The notes: a model not told the origin generated them from the sequence alone. DNA of 64,000 bases from a bacterium (GCA_030427205.1 JAUHXC010000037.1:1-64000), one strand, 5' to 3'. Positions 17,928 to 26,088 are shown, numbered from the stretch's first letter. Numbers and translations: made by a program.

Positions 17928-19291
17928 CGCTGGCCCTCGGCGAGTAGATGAAACTGCACGACCCGATTGGCCTGGCGCTCGGTGGGGTGGCCGAGGTGCA
18001 GATCCCACGGATCGCGATGGTCGAGCGGCAGCGTACGAGGGCGTGGTCCCAGTTCGACTGTCCGCTCGCTGCCGAAGCGGGCCACCAGCGGCAGATCGGC
18101 CAGCGCCTCGACCTCGACCCCGCGCTTGGCCCGGGTCAGCCGAGCGATCGGCTGTCGACCGTAGAGGCCGGTGGCCCCCGAGAAGTGTCGGCGGCGCAAG
18201 GTGAACGGGCCGTCGTCGAGCGCGATGACCCCGCGCCGGATCCGGCCGAGTCGGAGCGCGTCCTCTCCGTCGGCTTCAAGGTCGAGCCAGCCGTTGACGA
18301 ACTGGCCCACGACCGCCGACGGCGCGGCCGCGTCGCACCACTCGCAGGTCGGCGTTGTGATGAAGATCGTACTGCCGCAGGCTGGGCAGCGTACGGTCGC
18401 GTCGGCCGCGCTCTGCAGCGCGTCGACCCATGCCTGCACCGATGGGCGCGCGAGGGGGTCGCCGAGACCCGCGCCGAATGCGCGCGCGGAGAGCTTCCGC
18501 AGTACGGGCGAGAGCACCATCTCCCGCGGGATGCCCCGGCTACAGCGGTTGCGATCGTCGTCGGGGTGGTCGATCCAGGGCCACGCCCCTTCCAGCGCCT
18601 CGGCTTCCAGCTCGGGCTCGCCATCGTGAATGGCGTCACCGATGAGCGGATGCACCAGCGACAGGATACGGAAGCTCATGACGGCGAAGGCGTACGCATC
18701 GGAGAGCGTGCTCTCGCGGCCGTCGCCTTTCACCAGCTCTGGCGCGCCATACTCGGGCGTATAGAGGGGGTCGCCCTCTCCGGAGACGGTGATGTTGTCG
18801 GTGTCGATCAGCCACGCTTCGTGGTGTTCGAGGTCGGTCGAGACGAAGACGTTCTTGGGCGAGGGGTCGACGAAGGCCAACCCCCGCGCGTGCAGGCCGG
18901 CGAGCGCTTCGCCCGCGTGCGCCAGCAGCCCGAGCCGACGCCGCAAGCCACCGCTGGCGATGTAGCCCCTCACGGTCGAGGCCTCGGGCCTGAGCAGGGC
19001 CTCCAGTGGTCCCATGTCGTCGAGTAGTTCCATCACGTAGCCGACGTGCCCTCCGGCGAGCAACTCCAGCGGCCGAGCGATGTGCAGCCCGTCGAGGTCG
19101 AGCCGGCGGACGAAGCGGATGCGCGACGCGAGCGCTCGCTCGTCCACCGCTCGGGTGTCGAGCAGCTTGACCACGCGGCCGGGGGTCTCGGTGGCATACA
19201 CCGCGCCCTGACCGCCGCGCCCGAGCGCTGGACCGAGGCGGTAGACCTCGCCGCGGGTGTCTTCGACCGTCTCCGGAGGGGCGCCGAACAT
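17924..19291 (-). CDS. TerY-associated Ser/Thr protein kinase with zinc ribbon, atypical catalytic loop
   Basis: 455 aa. The kinase fold is at about residues 15-290: glycine loop GRGGQGAVY, VAIK-like Lys in VVKLLD, hinge YVMELLDDMG, activation segment YTPEYGAPELV (APE). The catalytic loop reads FVDPSPKNVFV instead of HRDxKxxN, and the metal-binding site is DTDN rather than DFG. This variation is common in kinases next to TerY-like VWA proteins. Residues about 300-325 form a zinc ribbon (CPACGSTIF...CEWC), followed by an FHA-sized beta domain. It lies 2 bp after the VWA gene and overlaps the helicase. No PP2C phosphatase gene is present, so the classical TerY-phosphatase-kinase triad is incomplete. 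Confidence 0.75.
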   Translation of the reverse strand: MFGAPPETVEDTRGEVYRLGPALGRGGQGAVYATETPGRVVKLLDTRAVDERALASRIRFVRRLDLDGLHIARPLELLAGGHVGYVMELLDDMGPLEALLRPEASTVRGYIASGGLRRRLGLLAHAGEALAGLHARGLAFVDPSPKNVFVSTDLEHHEAWLIDTDNITVSGEGDPLYTPEYGAPELVKGDGRESTLSDAYAFAVMSFRILSLVHPLIGDAIHDGEPELEAEALEGAWPWIDHPDDDRNRCSRGIPREMVLSPVLRKLSARAFGAGLGDPLARPSVQAWVDALQSAADATVRCPACGSTIFITTPTCEWCDAAAPSAVVGQFVNGWLDLEADGEDALRLGRIRRGVIALDDGPFTLRRRHFSGATGLYGRQPIARLTRAKRGVEVEALADLPLVARFGSERTVELGPRPRTLPLDHRDPWDLHLGHPTERQANRVVQFHLLAEGQR

Positions 19292-19293
19292 GC

Positions 19294-19950
19294 TCAGAAC
19301 TCCAACGTACGCAGCCCGAGGGGCAGCCGCTCGGGGCGTCCGTCGGGGCGGGCGCTGCGGCTCCGGCTCTGTACGGTCATGGTCACGAACTCGAAGAAGT
19401 CGCGGATCTGCGGAGCCTGATCAGCGCGGACCACCGGCATCTCCGGGTCGGCCACGAAGGCCTTGAGCATCGCCTCGTCGGCGTCGGCCCCGATGGCCAT
19501 CGCCAGCCGGTCGGCTTTGGCCCCGCGGTCGCTCGCCAGGAGCGCCTGCAGGGGGCTCTCCCAGGCGTCGGTGGGCAGGCCATCGGAGACGAGCACGAGC
19601 ACCGGGCGGAACGCGCGGCTGGGGATGCGATCGCGGTCCTCGATCATCTCGCGGGCCAGGTCGAGCGCGGCGCCGAGCGGCGTGCCCCCTCGTGCCACGA
19701 TCGACGACCACTGGGCTGCGCCGGCCGGCGTCGGCTCCAGGTGAACCTCGGCGTTGCCACCAAAGGTGATGACCGCCAGGTGAATCTCGGCGCGCAGATC
19801 GTCCTCGGCCGAGAAGCTCTCGATCATCGCGCGCATCGCACCGTCGAGCGCCTGGATCTTGCCGTTGACCGACATGCTGCCGCTGACGTCGGCGAGTACG
19901 ATGACCGGCAACGGCCGGGGACGGGACGTGGAGATTTCGCGGAGGGCCAT
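19294..19950 (-). CDS. TerY-like von Willebrand factor A domain protein
   Basis: 218 aa, essentially one VWA domain. The MIDAS motif DVSGSMS lies at residues 22-28, with the later MIDAS Thr in GGTPLGAAL and Asp in VSDGLPTD. No signal peptide, so it is cytoplasmic, as TerY proteins are. AGGAG-like ribosome site upstream (GGAGTTCACC then ATG). TerY-type VWA proteins act with a protein kinase, probably as metal-dependent scaffolds or substrates. The kinase gene follows at 2 bp. Confidence 0.8.
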   Translation of the reverse strand: MALREISTSRPRPLPVIVLADVSGSMSVNGKIQALDGAMRAMIESFSAEDDLRAEIHLAVITFGGNAEVHLEPTPAGAAQWSSIVARGGTPLGAALDLAREMIEDRDRIPSRAFRPVLVLVSDGLPTDAWESPLQALLASDRGAKADRLAMAIGADADEAMLKAFVADPEMPVVRADQAPQIRDFFEFVTMTVQSRSRSARPDGRPERLPLGLRTLEF

Positions 19951-19967
19951 GGTGAACTCCTATCGAT

Positions 19968-20267
19968 TCATGGGCGGCGACGCCGACGGCGTCCCCGGGG
20001 CTTGAGGCTGCGGAAGTCGTGGTTGCGGTACGCGGTCAGGACGGTCCCGCCATCGGGCGTGCAGACCACCTGCACGCCGTTGTGCGGTTCGAGGTCGAGG
20101 CCCACGCGGGCGGCGGCGGCGACGTCGCGGCGGCCGAGGGCGAAGATCAAGGCGCCGCGCACATGGCTGCGGCGACCGTGGCATATTGCGGCCTGCACGG
20201 CCTCCGGCGAGATGCGCCGAGTGGCCATGCGCTGACGGGCGTGGTGGGTGATGTGGGGCTGGGGCAT
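19968..20267 (-). CDS. DUF4258-family small protein, first gene of the sigma-54 operon
   Basis: 99 aa. The pattern HITHHARQRMATRRIS, then EAVQAAI, then a beta hairpin and VVCTPDGGTVLTAYRN is that of DUF4258 proteins, which share a fold with RelE/BrnT-type toxins and RNA-binding proteins. The tail is very basic (PRGRRRRRRP). It begins about 40 bp downstream of the sigma-54 promoter and 17 bp before the VWA gene. A GGAG lies upstream of its ATG. The role is unknown; an RNA-binding or mRNA-interferase-like part is possible. Confidence 0.65.
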   Translation of the reverse strand: MPQPHITHHARQRMATRRISPEAVQAAICHGRRSHVRGALIFALGRRDVAAAARVGLDLEPHNGVQVVCTPDGGTVLTAYRNHDFRSLKPRGRRRRRRP

Positions 20268-20304
20268 CGGTCGGCTCCGGGTCTTGGATGTACCCGGATA
20301 CGTC

Positions 20305-20319
20305 GCGAGTCCCGTGCCA
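20305..20319 (-). promoter_or_regulatory. Sigma-54 promoter of the McrBC/TerY operon
   Basis: On the minus strand the bases read TGGCACG-GGAC-TCGC. The consensus is TGGCACG-N4-TTGC. The -24 element (20,313-20,319) is perfect; the -12 element (20,305-20,308) differs by one base and keeps the essential GC at the right spacing. The DUF4258 start codon lies about 38 bp downstream with a GGAG ribosome site between. A sigma-54 activator gene lies immediately upstream, so a functional link is expected. Confidence 0.75.
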
Positions 20320-20407
20320 CTGATGGGCCGGAGAGTGCGTCTCTCGGTAAATGTCTGAGCCTAATGCCATTTTGTTCGATGGGTCAGAGGCGTCACCGCC
20401 GATTCGT

Positions 20408-20444
20408 CGAACGATATGGTTCATACGGCGAACGAAAGGGTTCG
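20408..20444 (-). promoter_or_regulatory. Paired inverted repeats, predicted activator-binding (UAS) sites
   Basis: Two copies of CGAAC-N6-GTTC(A/G) stand exactly 21 bp (two helical turns) apart: CGAAC at 20,408 with GTTCA at 20,419, and CGAAC at 20,429 with GTTCG at 20,440. They lie about 107 bp upstream of the -24 element, just past the stop codon of the RtcR-like gene. This is the expected position and geometry for enhancer sites of a sigma-54 activator. Confidence 0.65.
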
Positions 20445-20447
20445 CAT

Positions 20448-22115
20448 TCAATCCTCTCTCCGCCACTGCCGCAGCGTCTTACCCGTCACGTCGCTGACCG
20501 CGTCGGCATTCAATCCCCGACGCCGACCGAGGTCGAGCAGGCTGGTCGCCAACCATCGCCGGAACGCCTCGATCATGGCCTTCGCGGGAAAAGGCTGCCC
20601 CATCGGGGCTGCGGCGTCGAGTGGCGCGTCATCGGCCCAGAGCTGGGCGACGGTCCGACCGTTCGGTGCCCGCGGTGCGCCGTGCAGCTCTTCGAGGGCG
20701 TGCTCGACCACCTGTACCGCGTCCGTCGGGCCGAGTTTCTCGTCGAGCATGTGCGCTTGTACGTGCCACGCCACTCGAAGTAGGTCGCGGACATTTCCCG
20801 GCAGAGGGTGTCGACGCAGGCGCTCGACGACGGCCTCGTGTACCGCATCGGGCAGTGCGACCTTCGCGGCGACGAGGTCTGCCCGAGCGCCGGCCACCCG
20901 GTAGGCGCTGGCCCACAGCCAGTCGAGGTCCTCGGGGATTTCGCGCAGCGGCGGCACGGTGAGCCGGAAGGCGCTGATGCGATCGAAGAAGTCGGGGTCC
21001 AGTCGCTCACGCAGCGTGTCGAGCGAGCGGTTGGTCGCGGTGAGCAGGCGGAACCGGCTGTCCTTCGTCGTGTCCGCACCGAGGGGCGTGAACCGCTGCT
21101 CTTCGATCGCCCGGATCAACAGCCGCTGGACCGACGGGGCGAGGTCGGCGATCTCGTCGAGAAACAGCGTATCGCCATCAGCGCGGGCGAACAGGCCCGG
21201 ACGGTCGGCGGTCGCGCCGGTGAAGGCGCCCTTCACATGGCCCAACAGCTCGCTGCGCATCGTCTCGCCGGTGAACTGCCCACAGGCGACGGTCGGCCAG
21301 TTTCGGTCGAGTCGGGCTTGCCGGAACCTGCTGTTGGCGCGGATCCAACTCGCCAGCGTCGTCTTGCCGGTCCCCCGCTCGCCGAGGATGAGCACCGGCA
21401 CCCGAAGCTGTGCCACCCGTGCGGCGCGGTCGTAGAGCTCGCGCAGCCGTGCGCTGCGGAAACGCCGCCGATCCCACCAGACATCGTGCTCCGCGTCGAC
21501 GGCGCTGCTTCGCGCCTCGCGGTACACCTTGAAGTAGGTCTCGATGCCCAACTCGACCGGCACGACCGGCGGCCGGCCCCGACGCTCGCGACGACGATAG
21601 GACTTCACCACCTGGAAAGGCGGCTCGATGAGCCCGCACTCGGCCATCAGCACCCAGACGGTCTGCATCGCCGGTGTGCCCGGGCTGGCATGGATGATCA
21701 GCTCGCGTCCGGCGAATCGCTGTCGGAAGCGCTCGGTGGGCCCGCGTAGGAAGCCGAGGATACCTGCGTGGTCGGTCGGGTCGTCCGCACGCCATACCTC
21801 TCGGCGGACGGTAATCGTGTTCGAACGGCGGGCGATCTCTGCGCGCAGTCGGTCAACGATCGCCCGCTCCTTGCCTGGCTCACGCTCCGACTCGCGGTAG
21901 AAGACGACGACATCGCGGATGCGGCTATGAAACGGAGAGTCGGGGTCGAAGAGCAACGTCAGGGTCGGGCCATCGATCGGGCTGCCCTCGGTGGACCCGC
22001 GGTCGAAGGGGTCGTTATTGCGCGCCAGCCAGGTGAGCAGGACCGCGTCGGTGGATCGCTCGTGATCGTGCATCGCTCCGCCCGGAGGGGGTGATACATC
22101 GGCTTGGTCAGCCAT
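20448..22115 (-). CDS. RtcR-like sigma-54-dependent activator with N-terminal CARF-type sensor domain
   Basis: 555 aa (541 if the ATG at 22073, which has the better ribosome site GGCGGAG, is used). Residues about 25-195 match the layout of the RtcR regulatory domain, a CARF Rossmann fold: VLLTWLARNNDPF, LTLLFDPDSPFHSRI, ELIIHASPGTPAMQ, PVELGIETYFKV. The AAA+ domain follows: Walker A GERGTGKTT near 245, the sigma-54-contacting GAFTGA loop near 297, Walker B TLFLDEIADL. The C-terminus is a short helix-turn-helix (GLNADAVSDVTGKTLRQW). RtcR senses RNA ends and turns on RNA repair. Here the adjacent operon is a defence system with a HEPN RNase, so the ligand could be RNA fragments or cyclic nucleotides made during infection. 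That last step is inference. Confidence 0.85.
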   Translation of the reverse strand: MADQADVSPPPGGAMHDHERSTDAVLLTWLARNNDPFDRGSTEGSPIDGPTLTLLFDPDSPFHSRIRDVVVFYRESEREPGKERAIVDRLRAEIARRSNTITVRREVWRADDPTDHAGILGFLRGPTERFRQRFAGRELIIHASPGTPAMQTVWVLMAECGLIEPPFQVVKSYRRRERRGRPPVVPVELGIETYFKVYREARSSAVDAEHDVWWDRRRFRSARLRELYDRAARVAQLRVPVLILGERGTGKTTLASWIRANSRFRQARLDRNWPTVACGQFTGETMRSELLGHVKGAFTGATADRPGLFARADGDTLFLDEIADLAPSVQRLLIRAIEEQRFTPLGADTTKDSRFRLLTATNRSLDTLRERLDPDFFDRISAFRLTVPPLREIPEDLDWLWASAYRVAGARADLVAAKVALPDAVHEAVVERLRRHPLPGNVRDLLRVAWHVQAHMLDEKLGPTDAVQVVEHALEELHGAPRAPNGRTVAQLWADDAPLDAAAPMGQPFPAKAMIEAFRRWLATSLLDLGRRRGLNADAVSDVTGKTLRQWRRED

Positions 22116-22249
22116 GCACTGCCCGCATTCGAGTACTCATGGGGCGTATTCTGGCACATTGCCCGATGCCCGCCCACCCAGTGCTCGGTCTGGCAGGTCG
22201 GCGATGCCGAGAGCTACGGGCCAAGGCATGCGACAACGTCGTTCACATC

Positions 22250-22924
22250 TTATGTTCGATCGCCACCATCTGACTGATGAATGTCTCCCCCGAGCGCTCG
22301 GGCCAACAGGTGCGACAGCCTCGCGAGGGCTTCCAGGCCGCCCGCTTGGTCGGCCAGATCGCGCAACGCTGCGAGCGCCTCCTCCGCGTCGAGCCGTCGC
22401 TGACGCTCGTCGGCGAGCGCCTTTCCGAACTCGTCGCGCTGGCGCTGCGTCTCGGCGGCCATCGCGGCCATCCGCTGCGTCTTCTCGGCGAGTGCCTCGT
22501 GCAACTCGTCGTTTCGTTTCTGCACCGTCTCCATGTCGGCCTCGGCCGCTCGGCGTGCCTTGCGCTCGGCGTCGCGCTCGTCGCGGTAGACCTCGATCTG
22601 ATTGCGCGGCAGCGGCTCACCGCCGTCCTGCCAGACGGTGTAGTCGTTGCGGCCCTCGATGCGCCCCTTGGCGTTGCGGGCGATCACCGCGAATCGACCG
22701 GGGCCCGGGAAGAACGACTGCATGTCGTCGTGCGTCGATTCCACCGAGATCTCGATCGGCTGGCCGTCCATGTCGAGGACGACCGCCCCGATCCGGCCCT
22801 TCTCGTCGACGTGGCGCATTTCGAGCCACCGGGCGGTGACCTCGCTCTCGGTCAGCACGCAGTAGACTGGCTCGCGCTGCTCCTGCTCGCGGCGGTCTCT
22901 CCGGCTCCATCCGTACTTCAGCAT
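22250..22924 (-). CDS. Coiled-coil protein of unknown function
   Basis: 224 aa. The first 110 residues look beta-rich (VYCVLTESEVTARW, GRIGAVVLDMDGQPIEISVE, GRFAVIARNAKG). Residues about 115-195 form a charged coiled coil beginning NQIEVYRDERDAERKARRA. The tail is Ala/Leu-rich. A decayed gene at 28,620-29,043 encodes a similar coil (AIIDLYKHQVKVAEEARVKAED), so this is a repeated family in the island. Its upstream region carries the 11-bp array. It lies on the same strand as the RtcR-like gene, 134 bp upstream of it, and could be co-transcribed. I do not recognise a function. Confidence 0.6.
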   Translation of the reverse strand: MLKYGWSRRDRREQEQREPVYCVLTESEVTARWLEMRHVDEKGRIGAVVLDMDGQPIEISVESTHDDMQSFFPGPGRFAVIARNAKGRIEGRNDYTVWQDGGEPLPRNQIEVYRDERDAERKARRAAEADMETVQKRNDELHEALAEKTQRMAAMAAETQRQRDEFGKALADERQRRLDAEEALAALRDLADQAGGLEALARLSHLLARALGGDIHQSDGGDRT

Positions 22925-23044
22925 CGGCGTCGTCCTCGCGCTCGACTCGACTCCACCTTACGTGCTCGAATCGAGGCCGGGGCAAGGCGTTTCTTGCCCG
23001 TTTGGGCTATCTGCCTGGAATCATTCGGCTTCGTCGAGCAAGGG

Positions 23045-23265
23045 CCTGGAGATGTCCAGAGGGCAGCCAGACGTGGACCGGGAGTCGACCAGAGGCTTAC
23101 CAGACGTGAACTTGGTACGGACCGGGAGGTCTCCAGAGCATAGCGTGGGGCCATCCAGACCTGGGCCAGGAATCATCAGGAGGTCCACCAGATGGCAGCC
23201 GGGAGGATTCCAGAGCCTATCCAGACGGCGGCTTGGGGGTGATCCAGGCGCGAGCCGGGCAGAAT
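23045..23265. repeat. Array of about 20 phased 11-bp units (CCAGA / CCGGG / CTTGG plus six variable bases)
   Basis: From 23,045 a pentamer recurs every 11 bp without a break: CCTGG, CCAGA (23,056), CCAGA (23,067), CCGGG, CCAGA (23,089), CCAGA (23,100), CTTGG, CCGGG, CCAGA (23,133), CGTGG, CCAGA (23,155), CCAGG, CAGGA, CCAGA (23,188), CCGGG, CCAGA (23,210), CCAGA (23,221), CTTGG (23,232). After a one-base slip come CCAGG (23,244) and CCGGG (23,255). Position 1 is C in every unit and position 4 is G in every unit; the last six bases vary. Eleven is not a multiple of three and no credible gene overlaps. It fills the gap between two minus-strand genes, upstream of the coiled-coil gene. No known repeat class fits. 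Confidence 0.8.
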
Positions 23266-23320
23266 GCGGTGGCCGCGGGCTCTGAATTGGCCTCTCGCCT
23301 CGTAATTCGACCCCTCGATC

Positions 23321-24865
23321 TCAGCTTTGGGCCTCGTCGAACGCCCGCTGCAGAGCCGGGTAGCGACGGTAGGCGTCGCGCATCGCCTGGAGCCATGCGA
23401 TGCCATCTGCGGTGCCATCGAGCATCGCGCACCCGACGGCGAGTGACGCGGCGTGGTCGTAGTGTCGGCGTCGTCCGTGATCAGTCACGCCGTCGAGGCG
23501 CTTCTCGGCGGCGGTGCGCATCGCTTCGACGAGCGTCGGACGCGCCGACGCCGGCATCTCCAAGTTGGCGAGCGAGAGCAGCGCGTCGATCGTCGGCGCC
23601 CGCAGCTTCGGCCGGTCGTCGGGCATCGTGTCGTCGAGGTCGTCGATCCCCAGCGGGCCGATCGGCGTCGACGTCGCGCCGAGCAGCCGCGCGAGGATCG
23701 GGAAGACGATGTGCCCCGGGTGGTCGGAGTCGGACCATCCCAGCCCCGGCGCTTGCGCGAGCTGCTCGGCGACGGCTGCCAGCTCACCGCAGATGAGGAG
23801 CAGCATGGCGCGCTGCCGCCCGGATACGTCGGGCGCATCGGCCAGCAGCCGAGCGGCCCGCGCCTTCAGCGCGTCTTTGGTCGCCGCTCCGGCCAGGAGA
23901 CGCCGCAGCCGCGTGAGGGTCGGGCGCGTGCGCCACGCCTGTTCGAGGGCCTCGTCCAGATCATCAGCGCCCAGCTCCTGCGCGGCGAGCGCGACACCGT
24001 CGAGGAACTCGGCCCGCTCGTAGGCCGCCTCCTCGAGCATCTCCGCGGCCTCGGCGTACGCGGCGCAGGCCGCCTCCCATTCGCCCGCGTCCTGCAGCGA
24101 GTTGCACCACGCCCGCAGATCGTCGGGCCGCTTGCTGGCCCGCGCGACCACGCCGAGCCCGTTGGCGCCCTCGGTGCGCAAGACGACCTCGCACAGCCAC
24201 CGGTGCTCGTGTCGGTTCCGGCCGGGTCGCAACCCATCGGCGATGCGCTTCTCGACCACCGCCCGCCACTCGGGGAGGAAGGCATCGAAGCCGGGCAGGG
24301 GCTCCACGGCGATTCGCTCCATCTGAGCGAGTGGCTCGAAGAAGTAGCCCACGCTCTCGACCTGCTCGATGGCCGCGAGCACGGCGACGGCTCGGCGCTT
24401 GGGCGCGGCGGTCATGTACATCGCCACGACGAACTGGCAGGCGCAGTCCGCGGGGTCGACGCCGAGGACCTCGTCGACCAGCTCGTCCTCGCCCAGGTAG
24501 ATCTCGGCCTCGGCGATCGGGATGAGCAGGGCCCGGAAGATGCGGAACGCCGCCGGGTAGTCCCGGGCCAGGAAGGCGTTGGCGCCCTGGCGCAGCGCGC
24601 GGTCGACGCCCGCGGGCTCGACGTCCCCCATGCGGCGGGCCTCCACCGCGAACGCCTCGATCGCCGCGATGCGCGCCTCGCTCGGCGACGCGGGCGCCTG
24701 GCCGGCGCGGGCGGCGAGCGCGATGGCGTCGTTCTTCAAGCGGCCGAGCATCTGGTCGTCCATCCACGGCACGAGGCGCCGAATCACCCCGCGGAGATCA
24801 TCAGCGCTCAGCGCGTCGAGCGCAGCGTCCAGCATGTTCGGTTCGCCGTATGTCGAGCGTGCCAT
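23321..24865 (-). CDS. Conserved alpha-helical protein (solenoid-like), partner of the next gene
   Basis: 514 aa, predicted almost wholly helical, soluble, rich in Ala/Leu/Glu. Recognisable stretches are GANAFLARDYPAAFRIFRALL, DELVDEVLGVDPADCACQFV, AVLAAIEQVESVGYFFEPL and LPGFDAFLPEWRAVVEKR. I recall similar proteins as a conserved family of unknown role with TPR-like character. Its ATG shares one base with the stop of the gene before it (TGATG), so the two are coupled. No catalytic motif is visible. Confidence 0.65.
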   Translation of the reverse strand: MARSTYGEPNMLDAALDALSADDLRGVIRRLVPWMDDQMLGRLKNDAIALAARAGQAPASPSEARIAAIEAFAVEARRMGDVEPAGVDRALRQGANAFLARDYPAAFRIFRALLIPIAEAEIYLGEDELVDEVLGVDPADCACQFVVAMYMTAAPKRRAVAVLAAIEQVESVGYFFEPLAQMERIAVEPLPGFDAFLPEWRAVVEKRIADGLRPGRNRHEHRWLCEVVLRTEGANGLGVVARASKRPDDLRAWCNSLQDAGEWEAACAAYAEAAEMLEEAAYERAEFLDGVALAAQELGADDLDEALEQAWRTRPTLTRLRRLLAGAATKDALKARAARLLADAPDVSGRQRAMLLLICGELAAVAEQLAQAPGLGWSDSDHPGHIVFPILARLLGATSTPIGPLGIDDLDDTMPDDRPKLRAPTIDALLSLANLEMPASARPTLVEAMRTAAEKRLDGVTDHGRRRHYDHAASLAVGCAMLDGTADGIAWLQAMRDAYRRYPALQRAFDEAQS

Positions 24866-26088
24866 CAGGAGAGCCCCAGTTGCTGGCCGAGCAGGCGCCG
24901 GACGAAGTCGCGGCCCGCCGGCTCGCGTTCCACCTCGGCGCGCAGGTGTTCGCGCATCTCGTCGACGATCCCGGCGTGCTCGGCGGCCTGCATCGTATGT
25001 CTGTACGCCGCGAAGACATCGGCGCCGGTGATCTCATAGCCGAAGCCTTGCACCAGCCAGTGGATGGCGAGCTGTCCGGCCGCGGCGGCGAAGCGCGGCT
25101 GCTTCTCGGCGAAGTCGCGGGCCGCGCGGGTCAGGGTTGTCGGATCGCACGGTGTGCGCCGGGCCAACTCGATGGCCTCGGCGTAGAGCCCAACCGACTT
25201 CGCCGCCGCGAACCACTTGCCCTCGTCCCCCGGCGTGCTGGCGACGAGATCGGCGAGGATGTCGGCCGGCGCCTTGTGGGGGTAGGTCTTGGCGACCGCA
25301 CGGAACCACGCCAGGTAGGTGCCGGCCTGGTTGGCGAGGAGCCCGTACCGGCGATACGCCTCGTCGACCTGCCCCGCGGCGAGCAGGACCTCCTCGCAGC
25401 CGGCAGCGATCGCGATCGGGCTCTCGTTCGGGCCATTGGTGGCCTCGGCGTACTCGATCGCGTCGGCCGTGCGCCCGAGCGCGGCCAGGGCCTTCACCCC
25501 GTATTGGCGATAGTGCCACATCGAGTAGGGCGACATGTCGAGGAGCGCGAGCAGGTCTTCGTATCGGCCCGCGGCGAGGAGCGCGCTCAGGCAGCACGCC
25601 GTGCCCTTGAAGAAGCCGCGGAGCGCGGGATCCGGGCTCCACGCCATCTTGCAGGTGCCGAGCAACTCGTCGGCCCAGCGCGAGGCCACCTCGGGGCTGG
25701 CGCAGATGTCTCCCCAGCGATCGCCCAGCGTCTCGATGTAGGGGATCTCGTCTTCCTGGTAGGCCTCCCACAGGCGTTCGAGCCATGCGGCGCGCGTATC
25801 GGCGTCGGCCGGCGCGGCGGCGATGATGTCGGCGAGCGCGTCGATCGCCCGGTTCACCGCGTTGCCGATCGAGCCGGATGAGCTGTCGACCCGTTCGAGC
25901 GCGGGCGAGACCTTCTCCAGGAAGATCACCGCGCCCTCCACCGCCAGCAGCGGGTCCTTGCGGGCCACCGTCTTGATCTCGGCGGTCGCCTCCCTGACGC
26001 GCTTCACCGCCGGCTGGGAGCGCCAGCCGAAGGCGTTCCGCCGGAAGCGGGCGCGGAAGGTCCACTTGTGCGCTGGGGTGCCGGCCAT
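24865..26088 (-). CDS. Conserved alpha-helical (TPR-like) protein
   Basis: 407 aa. An N-terminal basic motif (HKWTFRARFRRNAFGWRS) precedes a helical solenoid. Stretches such as YRQYGVKALAALGRTADAIE, VDEAYRRYGLLANQAGTYL and PADILADLVASTPGDEGKW are regular helix pairs as in TPR arrays. I know of no experimental function. It is the first gene of a two-gene unit with the 514-aa protein. Tight coupling suggests a complex. Gene context (toxins, defence operon) hints at a mobile-element accessory role only. Confidence 0.65.
   Translation of the reverse strand: MAGTPAHKWTFRARFRRNAFGWRSQPAVKRVREATAEIKTVARKDPLLAVEGAVIFLEKVSPALERVDSSSGSIGNAVNRAIDALADIIAAAPADADTRAAWLERLWEAYQEDEIPYIETLGDRWGDICASPEVASRWADELLGTCKMAWSPDPALRGFFKGTACCLSALLAAGRYEDLLALLDMSPYSMWHYRQYGVKALAALGRTADAIEYAEATNGPNESPIAIAAGCEEVLLAAGQVDEAYRRYGLLANQAGTYLAWFRAVAKTYPHKAPADILADLVASTPGDEGKWFAAAKSVGLYAEAIELARRTPCDPTTLTRAARDFAEKQPRFAAAAGQLAIHWLVQGFGYEITGADVFAAYRHTMQAAEHAGIVDEMREHLRAEVEREPAGRDFVRRLLGQQLGLS

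Noticed and set aside
22141..22210. Second sigma-54 promoter near TGGCACATTGC
   Set aside because: The -24-like and -12-like parts have no four-base spacer, so the geometry is wrong.
23045..23265. CRISPR array
   Set aside because: Units are 11 bp with a 5-bp conserved part, far too short for repeat plus spacer, and no cas genes are present.
22962..23285. 107-aa frame covering the 11-bp array
   Set aside because: Its apparent 11-residue periodicity is a by-product of 33 bp being three units. Composition is not protein-like and unit length breaks any frame.
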